Of a stretch of 64,000 nt of DNA, positions 32,932-41,287 are shown piece by piece. Source of the DNA: Clostridia bacterium (lineage in GTDB: Bacteria; Bacillota; Clostridia; Oscillospirales; Acutalibacteraceae). A program made the translations under genes and the position numbers. Positions within the stretch are counted from its first letter, which is position 1. Each line of letters begins with the position of its first letter. Where the stretch lies: positions 150,350 to 214,349 of the forward strand of contig JAFQHU010000008.1 of the NCBI GenBank assembly GCA_017397845.1, given 5' to 3'. The notes under the pieces are model-generated. The model ran no database searches. It saw nothing but the letters and a program-made list of their open reading frames with translations, and was not told the origin of the DNA.

Positions 32932-34719
32932 TTATTTCTTAATGATAGCTTTGAATTTACATGAATCCATACATACGCCGCACTTGATGCACTTTGATGT
33001 ATCTATGGTGTGAGCTTCCTTGACTGCGCCTGAGATGGCACCTACGGGACACTTCTTAGCGCAAAGGGTACAGCCCTTACACTTGTCAGCCTCGATGGAG
33101 AATGAAAGGAGATCCTTACATACACCTGCGGGGCATTTTTTGTCTACTACGTGAGCTATATATTCGTCACGGAAGAACTTAAGAGTGGAAAGAACAGGGT
33201 TGGGAGCTGTCTGACCGAGACCGCAGAGAGAGTTTTCCTTGATGTAGTAGCAAAGCTCTTCGAGCTTGTCAATGTCTTCGAGTGTGCCCTTACCTGATGT
33301 GATTTTGTCGAGAATTTCGAGAAGTCTTCTGGTACCTACACGGCAGGGAGTACACTTACCGCAGGATTCATCAACTGTGAAGTCAAGGAAGAACTTAGCG
33401 ATGTCAACCATACAGTTGTCTTCGTCCATTACGATAAGACCGCCTGAACCCATCATGCAGCCGATAGCTGTAAGGTTGTCATAGTCGATGGGAGTGTCCA
33501 TAAGATGAGCGGGAATACATCCGCCTGAGGGACCGCCTGTCTGAGCAGCCTTGAATGCTTTTCCGTTGGGGATACCGCCGCCGATTTCGTAAATAACGTC
33601 ACGGAGAGTGGTGCCCATAGGAACTTCAACGAGACCGGTGTTTGTGATTTTACCGCCGAGAGCGAATACCTTGGTACCCTTTGATTTTTCGGTACCCATT
33701 GAAGCAAACCAGTCAGCACCGTTACGGATGATGGCGGGAATGTTTGCGAAGGTTTCAACGTTGTTTTCTGTGGTGGGTTTACCGAAAAGACCTTTTACTG
33801 CGGGGTAGGGAGGACGGGGTCTGGGCTCGCCTCTGTTACCTTCGATGGAGGTCATAAGAGCAGTTTCTTCACCGCATACGAAAGCACCTGCACCGAGTTT
33901 TACGAAAAGGTCGAAGTCAAAGCCTGAGCCGAAGATGTTTTTACCGAGGAGACCCATTTCTCTTGCTTGATTGATGGCGATCTGCAAACGTGCTACAGCG
34001 ATGGGATATTCGGCACGAACATAGATGTAGCCTTCGGTAGCGCCGGTAGCATAACCGCAAATAGCCATAGCTTCTATGATACAGTGGGGATCACCTTCGA
34101 GAACGGAACGGTCCATGAATGCACCGGGGTCACCTTCGTCGGCGTTACATACTACATATTTCTGGTCAGCCTTGTTGGCTGCTGTGAAGCTCCATTTGAG
34201 ACCGGTGGGGAATCCGCCGCCGCCTCTGCCGCGAAGACCTGAATCCTTGACTATCTGAATAACCTGTTCGGGAGTGAGCTGAGTAAGACATTTACCGAGA
34301 GCCTGATAGCCATCATAAGCGATGTATTCATTGATGTCTTCGGGGTTGATAACGCCGCAGTTGCCGAGTGCAACTCTCTTTTGCTTTTTATAGAAGTTGG
34401 TGTCGTTGAGGCCTTTGATTTTTTCGGGAGTTACGGTTTCTTTGTAAAGAAGACGTGTAACCATACGGCCTTTGAGAAGATGTTCTTCAACGATTTCGGG
34501 AACGTCTTCTACTTTAACCTCTGAATAGAAGCAGCCTTCGGGATAAACGATCATAATGGGACCGAGAGCGCAAAGACCGAAGCAGCCTGTACGGATAACC
34601 TGTACTTCATTTTCGAGACCCTTTGCCTTAAGCTCAGCTTCCATTGTTTCGATGATTTTCTGTGAATTTGAAGAGGTACATCCGGTACCGCCGCAAACGA
34701 GCACATGAGAACGATACAT
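32932..34719 (-). CDS. hndC: hydrogenase NADH/FMN subunit (HndC, NuoF-like)
   Basis: A 595-residue flavin and NAD(P)(H)-binding subunit. It has an N-terminal thioredoxin-like [2Fe-2S] domain (CGGTGCTSSNSQKI, then GCFGLCALG), the NuoF core with GRGGGGFPTGLKW for NADH/FMN, GEETALMTSIEGNRGEPRP, an SLBB domain, and the [4Fe-4S] motif ESCGKCTPCRVGT. Its C terminus carries two more [4Fe-4S] motifs (CKGCTLCAKKC and CIKCGVCMDSC), which would pass electrons to ferredoxin or to HndD. Layout and length match HndC/HydB of bifurcating hydrogenases. It lies 14 bases upstream of hndD. Confidence 0.95.
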   Translation of the reverse strand: MYRSHVLVCGGTGCTSSNSQKIIETMEAELKAKGLENEVQVIRTGCFGLCALGPIMIVYPEGCFYSEVKVEDVPEIVEEHLLKGRMVTRLLYKETVTPEKIKGLNDTNFYKKQKRVALGNCGVINPEDINEYIAYDGYQALGKCLTQLTPEQVIQIVKDSGLRGRGGGGFPTGLKWSFTAANKADQKYVVCNADEGDPGAFMDRSVLEGDPHCIIEAMAICGYATGATEGYIYVRAEYPIAVARLQIAINQAREMGLLGKNIFGSGFDFDLFVKLGAGAFVCGEETALMTSIEGNRGEPRPRPPYPAVKGLFGKPTTENNVETFANIPAIIRNGADWFASMGTEKSKGTKVFALGGKITNTGLVEVPMGTTLRDVIYEIGGGIPNGKAFKAAQTGGPSGGCIPAHLMDTPIDYDNLTAIGCMMGSGGLIVMDEDNCMVDIAKFFLDFTVDESCGKCTPCRVGTRRLLEILDKITSGKGTLEDIDKLEELCYYIKENSLCGLGQTAPNPVLSTLKFFRDEYIAHVVDKKCPAGVCKDLLSFSIEADKCKGCTLCAKKCPVGAISGAVKEAHTIDTSKCIKCGVCMDSCKFKAIIKK

Positions 34720-34732
34720 TTATACTTCCTCC

Positions 34733-35104
34733 TTATTTAGCGATAGCACCAACGGTATATTCCACTACGGGATTGCCGTTTACGAGATGGTCAACAACGA
34801 TTCTTGCAACCTTTTCTTCAGTAAGCTGAACATAGGTTACCTTTTCCTTACCGGGAACCATAACCTCAGCGATGGGCTCGTACTGGCACATACCGATACA
34901 TCCTGTCTGTGCTATGGTAACATTTGTAAGGTTACGCTTTGCTGTTTCTTCTACGAATTTATTCATTACAGGTCTTGCGCCTGCTGCGATACCGCAGGTA
35001 GCCATACCGACAACAACTCTGGTGAGTTCGGTAGAATCATCACGTGCTGTAAGGTTAGCTTTGGCAGCATCTCTTAATGCCATAAGTTCTTCAAGAGTTT
35101 TCAT
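34733..35104 (-). CDS. hndB: [2Fe-2S] ferredoxin-like hydrogenase subunit (HndB)
   Basis: A 123-residue thioredoxin-like [2Fe-2S] protein. I start it at ATG 35104 (MKTLEELMALRD); the open frame further upstream overlaps the ATPase gene and is a shadow. Four Cys ligands are spread as MATCGIAAGA and AQTGCIGMCQYEP, close to the HndB pattern. It is a small subunit of the NAD(P)-linked hydrogenase and sits in the usual A-(ATPase)-B-C-D gene order, 13 bases before hndC. Confidence 0.9.
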   Translation of the reverse strand: MKTLEELMALRDAAKANLTARDDSTELTRVVVGMATCGIAAGARPVMNKFVEETAKRNLTNVTIAQTGCIGMCQYEPIAEVMVPGKEKVTYVQLTEEKVARIVVDHLVNGNPVVEYTVGAIAK

Positions 35105-35108
35105 TAAT

Positions 35109-35654
35109 TTACACCTCCGTAAATTGTTTCGTGTTTTCAGTGATATAATCTTTGAGCCAAGCGGTGATGCTCGGTTCATTAAGGGGAACATCGCCCAAAA
35201 TTTCTTTAAGCTGTCTCGTGTCCACGGTGAAGCTTTTGTCGTCAACCTGTCTTACATATACGAAATCGATGTGAAGATTCATCGTCACGAGAGTAATTAC
35301 CGTTGAGCACATATCACCTATGGGAGTAAAGTCGAGGTGGTCTGTACGGAAAACGGCCGTGGTTTTTGTACCTGCACCGGGGGTGCTTTCGATGTCAAAG
35401 GAGCCTCCGGTCATTTCCGCTGCCATTCTGAAAAGGGGAATACCCATTCCGACCTTTCTGGTGGTGCGTGTGGTGAAAAACGGGTCTTTGACCTTTAAAA
35501 GCTGCTCGGCAGTCATGCCCTTGCCGTCGTCGCTTACTGAAATTTTCAGGGTCTTTGTCTTCGTGTTTTCGATAAGCTCGATTTTAATCAGTGATGCTTC
35601 TGCCCTCACTGAATTTTGCGCTATATCGAGCACATTAAGAGAGAGTTCCCGCAT
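35109..35654 (-). CDS. HATPase-domain protein in the hydrogenase operon
   Basis: A 181-residue protein made mainly of a GHKL ATP-binding domain: the N box LDIAQNSVRA, G1 box SVSDDGKGM, F-box-like DPFFTTRTTRKVG and G2 box GMGIPLF. There is no dimerisation/phosphoacceptor His domain, so it is not a complete sensor kinase. After the ATPase part (to ~residue 110) comes a ~70-residue C-terminal domain. It is translationally joined to hndA (start overlaps the stop) and lies inside the operon, as in several clostridial hydrogenase operons. It could be an anti-sigma-type kinase or an assembly or regulatory ATPase; no evidence decides. Confidence 0.82.
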   Translation of the reverse strand: MRELSLNVLDIAQNSVRAEASLIKIELIENTKTKTLKISVSDDGKGMTAEQLLKVKDPFFTTRTTRKVGMGIPLFRMAAEMTGGSFDIESTPGAGTKTTAVFRTDHLDFTPIGDMCSTVITLVTMNLHIDFVYVRQVDDKSFTVDTRQLKEILGDVPLNEPSITAWLKDYITENTKQFTEV

Positions 35655-36151
35655 CAGTTCATATATTTGTCAAGAATGCCTTTAACGTCTTTTGCTGTGA
35701 TTTTGCCGTAAACGTCGTCATTAACCGTAAGAACGGGAGCGAGACCGCAGGCGCCGATGCAGCGGCAGGCTGTGAGTGAGAATTTTCCGTCGGCAGTGCA
35801 TTCATCCGCACCGATACCGAGCTGTGCGGAAAGTTCATCGAAAATTTCCTGTGCAGCCTTAACGTAGCAGGCAGTACCAAGACAAACGGAGATTGCGTAT
35901 TCTCCTTTGGGAGAAAGTGCAAACTGAGCATAGAATGTAGCAACGCCGTAAACCTTTTCGAGGGGTACGTTCATACCGTCTGCAATCTTCTGCTGAACTT
36001 CAAAGGGGAGATAACCGTAAATGTCCTGTGCAACCTGCATTACATGCATAAGCTGGCTGTTGTCTCCTGTGCATTCAGCGATAACTGCGTCGAGTTTAGT
36101 TGCCTGTTCAGGTGTGTCCTTGAACGGGAGTGTGCTGATTTTTTTAAGCAT
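35654..36151 (-). CDS. hndA: hydrogenase [2Fe-2S] subunit (HndA, NuoE-like)
   Basis: A 165-residue NuoE-like subunit. I start it at ATG 36151, preceded by AAAGGAGG, rather than at in-frame codons further upstream. Ligands of the [2Fe-2S] cluster are visible as CLGTACYVKAAQ and, later, CRCIGACGLAP, and the N-terminal helical domain with LMHVMQVAQDIYGYLP is typical. It is the first gene of the hydrogenase operon and its stop overlaps the next start. The leader upstream holds a short hairpin (AACGGA/TCCGTT, 36172-36187). No convincing promoter was found, only a weak -10. Confidence 0.94.
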   Translation of the reverse strand: MLKKISTLPFKDTPEQATKLDAVIAECTGDNSQLMHVMQVAQDIYGYLPFEVQQKIADGMNVPLEKVYGVATFYAQFALSPKGEYAISVCLGTACYVKAAQEIFDELSAQLGIGADECTADGKFSLTACRCIGACGLAPVLTVNDDVYGKITAKDVKGILDKYMN

Positions 36152-36511
36152 TGACTTTTGTCCTCCTTTAAACGGATTTTCCGTTAAATTTTGTAAGTTG
36201 CAGAGACTCTTTTGATTACAGAGAACCCTACAATAATCCATACTCCTAAATAATAACATATTCCGCACAAAAAATCTACTGAATTTTTAATTTTAATAAG
36301 GTAATTTTCGGTTTTTCACTTTTTAACAAAAAAAGACTTTATTTTTATGGTAATTTTAACAATTTAACAAGCCATTTCCCTTTGTTTTAATAGGAATTCA
36401 GCACTTTTTTCCGTCTTCGGATCAGACCGTTTTTTAAAGGTAATATGCACAAAATATTTCTGTTATTTTTGTTGGAAAGCACAAAGTTGTGTTTGCAAAA
36501 AGTAGCCTGTA
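36152..36511. other. gene-free region between divergent hydrogenase and GH5 genes
   Basis: About 360 very AT-rich bases before the GH5 promoter. Seen: a short leader hairpin near 36172-36187; three copies of TTAACAA (36323-36329, 36356-36362, 36364-36370), which match Rex half-sites but as direct, not inverted, repeats; and a CACAAAGTTGTG palindrome near 36480. No gene or RNA could be recognised. Confidence 0.5.
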
Positions 36512-36539
36512 TTGACTTTTAAAAATCATAATGTATAAT
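36512..36539 (+). promoter_or_regulatory. promoter of the GH5 gene
   Basis: TTGACT (36512-36517) and TATAAT (36534-36539) with a 16-base spacer, about 58 bases before the chosen ATG. Confidence 0.75.
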
Positions 36540-36597
36540 AAAAAAATGAACAGTATTATTATGGTACTGCAAATAGTATATGAAAGGAAAAAACATC

Positions 36598-37986
36598 ATG
36601 AAAACTTTTAAAAGAACACTCAGCCTTCTGCTTGCAGTTTTAATGGCGTTTTCCGTTTGTACCGTTGCGTTCGCAGAGGGTGAAACAGCCGAAGCACCGA
36701 CGGAAACTACAGGCTTTACCGATGAAGATTTTCTTTCCGTAAAGGGCAGAAAAATCTTTAATCAAAAGGGCGAAGAAATTCAGCTCAAGGGCGTGAATAT
36801 CGGCGCATGGCTCGTCCGTGAAAACTGGCTCAATCCTGATGACGTCGATGTTGAATATAAGTCAAAGCTGACAGAAGATCAGCAGAAAAAATATTGGGGT
36901 ACTTTATATGAAGACCTGACAGAGGAACAGAAAACCGTATTTGATCCGTATTACGGAAAAAAATATGACGGTGAAATGGTTTATGATGTATTGGAAAAGC
37001 GCTTCGGCAGAGAAAAGGCTCAGGAGCTTCTCAATACCTTCTATGACAATTGGTTCACCGAATGGGATCTCGATAACATCAAATCACTTGGCTTCAACTG
37101 CATCCGTGTGCCCTTCTGGTACAGAAATTTCTACTATGACGATAAGGGCACCAAAATTCTCGACGAAAACGGTGAATGGGATTTCTCCCGTCTTGATTGG
37201 GTAGTCAAAGAATGTGCAGAGAGAGAAATATATGTTATTCTTGATATGCACGGTGCTGTAGGCTCTCAGAGTGATGCGCCCCATTCAGGCAGAGGCTTTG
37301 GCGGTGCAAAGCTTATGGAAAACAGCGAGCAGGGTGAAAGATACCGTGAGCTTACCGATGAGCTCTGGACAGCCATTGCTCAGAGATTCAACGGCAACCC
37401 CGCAGTGGCTATGTATGACCTTCTCAATGAGCCTATGTGTGATGTTCAGTGCACTGAGATAGAAAGAAGAATTAAGAACGAAAAGATCTACACCCGTCTT
37501 TATGACACAGTCCGTGCTGTTGATGAGGATCACATCATCACCATGGAAGCCATCTGGACCGGCTTCGCTCTTCCCTACAGCTTTATGAAGGGTTGGCACG
37601 ATGTAGTATATCAGGTTCATTTTTATAATAACTCTGACTTTATCTTCACATTTTTCCTTCTTCTTACTATGGCTATTCACCCCAATGTACCTCTTATGAT
37701 GGGTGAATTTTATCCTCATGAAAAGACAACATGGGAAAACTGCTTCAAAACAATGAATAAACTCAATTACAGCTGGATGCTTTGGACCTACAAGGCAACA
37801 GGTGACAAAATGTGGAAATCTGACTGGTGTATGTATGGTTCAAAGGACGGCTTCTACAGAGCAAAGATTTTCAGCGGTACTTATGACCAGATTGCTGAGG
37901 CATGGAGTGCTGAAAGACTTAACACACAGACAGGCTTCCAGGATACAGGTCACTACGCAAACAATGTAGAAGCACATCTTGGCTGA
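36598..37986 (+). CDS. secreted glycoside hydrolase family 5 enzyme
   Basis: A 462-residue exported beta-glycanase or glucosidase. The ATG at 36598 follows GAAAGGA. It has a clear signal peptide (LSLLLAVLMAFSVCTVAFA). The TIM-barrel GH5 core has LKGVNIGAWLVRE, GFNCIRVPFWYRNF, VILDMHGAVGSQ, the acid/base in YDLLNEPMCD and the nucleophile in MMGEFYPHE. No carbohydrate-binding, dockerin or sortase motif is visible. The substrate could be a beta-1,4- or beta-1,3-glucan and cannot be fixed by sequence alone. It is monocistronic with its own promoter and terminator. Confidence 0.9.
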   Translation: MKTFKRTLSLLLAVLMAFSVCTVAFAEGETAEAPTETTGFTDEDFLSVKGRKIFNQKGEEIQLKGVNIGAWLVRENWLNPDDVDVEYKSKLTEDQQKKYWGTLYEDLTEEQKTVFDPYYGKKYDGEMVYDVLEKRFGREKAQELLNTFYDNWFTEWDLDNIKSLGFNCIRVPFWYRNFYYDDKGTKILDENGEWDFSRLDWVVKECAEREIYVILDMHGAVGSQSDAPHSGRGFGGAKLMENSEQGERYRELTDELWTAIAQRFNGNPAVAMYDLLNEPMCDVQCTEIERRIKNEKIYTRLYDTVRAVDEDHIITMEAIWTGFALPYSFMKGWHDVVYQVHFYNNSDFIFTFFLLLTMAIHPNVPLMMGEFYPHEKTTWENCFKTMNKLNYSWMLWTYKATGDKMWKSDWCMYGSKDGFYRAKIFSGTYDQIAEAWSAERLNTQTGFQDTGHYANNVEAHLG

Positions 37987-38005
37987 TTAACCTATAATAG
38001 TATTA

Positions 38006-38037
38006 AAGACCGACAGTTCATTCTGCCGGTCTTTTTC
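38006..38037 (+). terminator. terminator of the GH5 gene
   Basis: AAGACCGACAG (38006-38016) pairs with CTGCCGGTCTT (38023-38033) with one mismatch, followed by TTT. Confidence 0.85.
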
Positions 38038-38052
38038 TGTTCCTTTTTATTC

Positions 38053-39105
38053 TTATTTCAAAATTATTCCGCCGCCGACCACATAATCTCCGTCATAAAG
38101 GACGAGAGACTGACCCGCAGTAACTGCTCTGACCGGTTCCTCAAATTCAGCATGAAGTGTATTTTCGTCCGTCTGCCAAATCCTTGCCCACTGTTCCCTG
38201 TGGGAATATCTTGTTTTTGCTTTAACACGGATGGGTGCATCGAGACGGTCGCAGGTGATAAGATTAATATCCGTAGCATCGGCGTGGCGGGTGAAAAGCT
38301 CTTCGTTACTGCAAAGAATTACTCTGTTATTTTTTACGTCCTTTTCTTTTACGTACATCGGTGCGGGAAGGGCAAGCCCCAGCCCTCTTCTCTGTCCTAC
38401 GGTGTAACGGATAATACCCTTGTGTGTGCCTAAAACTCTGCCCTCAGTATTTATGAAATCACCCGAAGGATAAGATTTGTTCAGCCATTTTTCTATAAAT
38501 GAGCCGTAATCACCGTCGGGAATAAAGCATATGTCCTGACTGTCCTTTTTTCTTGCGTTGATAAGGTTTTCCGAAAGGGCAGCCTCTCTTGCTTGCTCCT
38601 TGGTAATTGAGCCGAGAGGGAAAAGAGTGTGTGAAAGCTGGTGCTGAGTAAGACAGTAAAGGACATAGCTTTGATCCTTTGCGGTATCGGCACCCTTTTT
38701 CAGGTAATATCTTCCGCTTGCTGCGTCATAGCCGCATTGAGCGTAATGACCTGTAGCGATATAATCGAAACCTTGCTTTTCTGCTTCAGTCATGAGTGAA
38801 CCGAATTTCAGCTGCTTATTACATACAATACAGGGATTGGGAGTGCCGCCGCCTTCATAAACGGAAATAAAATTACCGATAACCGTGTTTTTGAATTCCT
38901 CCGTAAAATCCAGAACCTGAAACGGTATACCGATCCTTTCAGCCACGGCACGGGCATCCTCGGTATCAGAGGAAGAGCTTTCTTCACTGTGACAGAAAAA
39001 ACGGCAATTTACGCCCGTCACATCATAGCCTTCCTTTTTCAGCATCAGAGCGGAAATGGCGCTGTCAACACCGCCGCTCATGCCTACCATTACCTTTTCG
39101 GCCAT
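38053..39105 (-). CDS. mnmA: tRNA-specific 2-thiouridylase
   Basis: Thiolates the wobble uridine of tRNAs for Lys, Glu and Gln. The 350-residue protein begins with the PP-loop motif VMVGMSGGVDSAISALML. It has the catalytic Cys pair in NPCIVCNKQLKFG and SQDICFIPDGDYG, and ends with the usual beta-barrel domain (QSLVLYDGDYVVGGGII). The sulfur-donating IscS partner is not in the window. The short leader and promoter lie in a 46-bp inverted repeat (see separate entry), which is unusual for this housekeeping gene. Confidence 0.96.
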   Translation of the reverse strand: MAEKVMVGMSGGVDSAISALMLKKEGYDVTGVNCRFFCHSEESSSSDTEDARAVAERIGIPFQVLDFTEEFKNTVIGNFISVYEGGGTPNPCIVCNKQLKFGSLMTEAEKQGFDYIATGHYAQCGYDAASGRYYLKKGADTAKDQSYVLYCLTQHQLSHTLFPLGSITKEQAREAALSENLINARKKDSQDICFIPDGDYGSFIEKWLNKSYPSGDFINTEGRVLGTHKGIIRYTVGQRRGLGLALPAPMYVKEKDVKNNRVILCSNEELFTRHADATDINLITCDRLDAPIRVKAKTRYSHREQWARIWQTDENTLHAEFEEPVRAVTAGQSLVLYDGDYVVGGGIILK

Positions 39106-39111
39106 AAAAAT

Positions 39112-39157
39112 ACCCCCGTAAAATATAATCTTACTTGATTATATTAGTTGCGGGGGT
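39112..39157. repeat. inverted repeat spanning the mnmA promoter and leader
   Basis: Outer arms ACCCCCG (39112-39118) and CGGGGGT (39151-39157) and inner arms AATATAATC (39122-39130) and GATTATATT (39137-39145) are all perfect. The -10 box (39138-39143) lies in one inner arm; the GGGGGT of the other side of the minus strand serves as ribosome site 6 bases before the ATG. Confidence 0.8.
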
Positions 39158-39166
39158 GAAAGTCAA
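39138..39166 (-). promoter_or_regulatory. mnmA promoter
   Basis: On the minus strand TTGACT (39166-39161) and TATAAT (39143-39138) with a 17-base spacer. The transcript would start about 25 bases before the ATG. Confidence 0.8.
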
Positions 39167-39212
39167 GTGGCAAGAGGGGAGAAAGCGGAGGTAATTTAAT
39201 GCAGAATACGTT

Positions 39213-40382
39213 TTAAAAATCTAACCCTTCATCTGTCAGATATTCTGCATTTACATAAGGTAATACCACAGTGAAATCCGTGTATTCAGGTGTGCTCTTT
39301 GCTGTTATTGAACCGCCGTGAAGCTCCGTTATCTGCTTGGCTATGGCAAGGCCGAGACCGGATCCGCCCGAATAGGAGTTGCGTGAGGAGTCCATACGGT
39401 AAAATTTTTCAAAGAGACGGTCGAGCTTTTCTTTTGGTATTTCGTCACATTGATTGCGGAATTTAATGATAACGCGGTTTCTTCGTATTCGTGCACCTAT
39501 CTGAATCTGAGTGCCTTCATAGGAATAATTGACTGCATTTTTTAAAAGATTATCAAATACTCTGGCTATTTTATCCGCATCGGCGAACATTATGATATGT
39601 TCGGGTATGTCGATAGTTGCGGAAAGATTTTTTTCGGAAAGCATGGGATAAAATTCGTCGGTCATCTGTTCGAGCATCATATTGAGATCTATGCGGTTTC
39701 TTTCCAAGGTTACGGAGTTGATGTTAAAGCGTGTGATTTCAAAAAATTCGTTTATGAGCTGCTCCAAACGGTAAGCCTTATCTAAAGAAATTCCTACAAA
39801 TTTTGCTCTTTGCTCAGCCGTAAGATCACGGCTTTCATCCAATAGACTCAAATAACCGATAACGCTTGTCAGCGGTGTTTTAAGATCATGGGCGAGATAC
39901 ATGACCAAATCATCTTTTTTCTTTTCCGCCTCTATTGCCTTTTTGCGGTTTTCCACAACTTTGAGATGTACGTCGCTTAATTTCAGCTCAACCTCCGAAT
40001 AACTTTTCGGAAAGGATAAAATCTGAGCATCCTCTTTTATGAAAGCGTTAATGCTTTTATATACTCTGCCGAAGTTTATGAGGGTGGAAAAAGAGTATAT
40101 AACGCTGTTTATCAGTACGGCAAATATAAAAGCGGGAAAAAGCAGAACATGACTGTTGCGGAAAATGTAATCTGCCCAACGGGAATTGAGTAATGCATCC
40201 AAAAATTTGTATGCACCGTCAGAAAATTCATAGGACTGTTTTGCGTAAAGGTAGCCTATGATATATACCGCCGTTATTACGGCAAAGCAAATAAGATTCC
40301 ATTTTACGAAAGAAATAAGAATCAGTTTTATTACACTGTCCGCACCTTTTTTTCGGGATTTTACATTAATCTTCTTTTTCAA
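39213..40382 (-). CDS. VanS-like sensor histidine kinase
   Basis: A 389-residue membrane kinase paired with the VanR-like regulator upstream. Two membrane helices (about residues 30-48 and 83-103) flank a ~35-residue outer loop. The dimerisation domain has the phosphoacceptor His in MYLAHDLKTPLTSVIGYLS, followed by RLEQLINEFFEITRFN, close to VanS. The ATPase domain has NAVNYS (N box), then GSGLGLAIAKQI (G2). It starts at TTG 40382 within the end of the regulator gene, a 17-base overlap; no other Met-type codon is available nearby. It probably senses a cell-wall signal. Confidence 0.87.
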   Translation of the reverse strand: MKKKINVKSRKKGADSVIKLILISFVKWNLICFAVITAVYIIGYLYAKQSYEFSDGAYKFLDALLNSRWADYIFRNSHVLLFPAFIFAVLINSVIYSFSTLINFGRVYKSINAFIKEDAQILSFPKSYSEVELKLSDVHLKVVENRKKAIEAEKKKDDLVMYLAHDLKTPLTSVIGYLSLLDESRDLTAEQRAKFVGISLDKAYRLEQLINEFFEITRFNINSVTLERNRIDLNMMLEQMTDEFYPMLSEKNLSATIDIPEHIIMFADADKIARVFDNLLKNAVNYSYEGTQIQIGARIRRNRVIIKFRNQCDEIPKEKLDRLFEKFYRMDSSRNSYSGGSGLGLAIAKQITELHGGSITAKSTPEYTDFTVVLPYVNAEYLTDEGLDF

Positions 40383-41055
40383 TTTTATATCCCACTCCCC
40401 ATACGGTTTTAATGAATTTAGGATTGCGGGGCCTTTCCTTTAATTTTTCCCTTATCCTTCTTATATGTACCATAACCGTGTTATTGCTGTCAAGATACTC
40501 CTCTTCCCATACCTTTTCAAAAAGCTCCTTTGTGGAAACTACCTTGCCGGCGTTTTCCATAAGCATATGCAGTATTCTGAACTCGATGGGAGTGAGAGTG
40601 ATTTCCTCGCCGTAAAGAAAGCATGAATGGGTGGAAATATTTATTTCCAAACCGGATATCTCGATTATGTCACTTTTTGTGTTGTTACCGTTATATTGGG
40701 TAAACCGTCTGAGCTGTGCTTTGATTCTTGCTGTCAGCTCCAAAGGGTTAAAGGGCTTTGTAACATAATCGTCGGCACCTAAGGTCAGTCCGGAAATCCT
40801 GTCGGTATAATCTGTTTTTGCCGTAAGCATGATTATGGGATAAGTGTGATTTTTTCTGATTTCTCTGCACAGCGTAAATCCGTCGGTATCACCCAACATA
40901 ACATCAAGCACAGCAAGGTCAAAACTTTCGCCTTTTATCAGGTCAAGGGCGGTCCTTCCGTCGAAGGCTTTTACGGTTTCATACCCCTCATTTTGCAAAT
41001 ATACGCTGACCAGCTCTGCTATTTCCTTTTCATCGTCAACTATAAGTATTCTCAT
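40366..41055 (-). CDS. VanR-like OmpR-family response regulator
   Basis: A 229-residue regulator. The receiver domain begins MRILIVDDEKEIAELV with the acidic pair, has the phosphoacceptor Asp in LAVLDVMLGDTDG, the Thr in IMLTAKTD and the Lys in DDYVTKPFNPLEL. The C-terminal winged helix (TPIEFRILHMLMENAGKVVS to VHIRRIREKL) is OmpR type. It is transcribed divergently from a second two-component system. Upstream on its promoter side lie two 11-bp direct repeats that look like its own binding site. Confidence 0.92.
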   Translation of the reverse strand: MRILIVDDEKEIAELVSVYLQNEGYETVKAFDGRTALDLIKGESFDLAVLDVMLGDTDGFTLCREIRKNHTYPIIMLTAKTDYTDRISGLTLGADDYVTKPFNPLELTARIKAQLRRFTQYNGNNTKSDIIEISGLEINISTHSCFLYGEEITLTPIEFRILHMLMENAGKVVSTKELFEKVWEEEYLDSNNTVMVHIRRIREKLKERPRNPKFIKTVWGVGYKIEKED

Positions 41056-41102
41056 TTATGTATCCTCTTTTTTACTCATAATACTGTCGGAGTGTACCTT
41101 TA

Positions 41103-41131
41103 AATTATATCACAGTTTTCCGTGAGTTGGA
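41103..41131 (-). promoter_or_regulatory. promoter of the VanRS-like operon
   Basis: On the minus strand TTCCAA (41131-41126) and TATAAT (41108-41103) with a 17-base spacer. The weak -35 fits an activator-dependent promoter. Confidence 0.65.
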
Positions 41132-41136
41132 ATACG

Positions 41137-41158
41137 TTATTTCTTAAGATTATCTTAA
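41137..41158 (-). promoter_or_regulatory. 11-bp direct repeats, candidate response-regulator site
   Basis: On the minus strand CTTAAGATAAT (41158-41148) is followed directly by CTTAAGAAATA (41147-41137), just upstream of the -35 box. Two helical-turn-spaced direct repeats are the classic layout of OmpR/PhoB-family sites. The 11-base string TTCTTAAGATT at 41140-41150 recurs exactly at 46742-46752 before the vanY-like gene. Confidence 0.65.
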
Positions 41159-41287
41159 GTTTTTGTCCTTTGCTTTGTTTTTTAGTTTATTTAATAAAAA
41201 ATAATCATTCAATACCTTTATTTTTTCAGAAATATATATTATTATATAATATGAGTAATTATATAAAATTCAGGGAAGGTGAAATTT

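Noticed and set aside
36465..36495. Rex operator at the CACAAAGTTGTG palindrome
   Set aside because: Half-sites are in the reverse order of the Rex consensus (TTGTG…CACAA), and the site is nearer to the GH5 gene.
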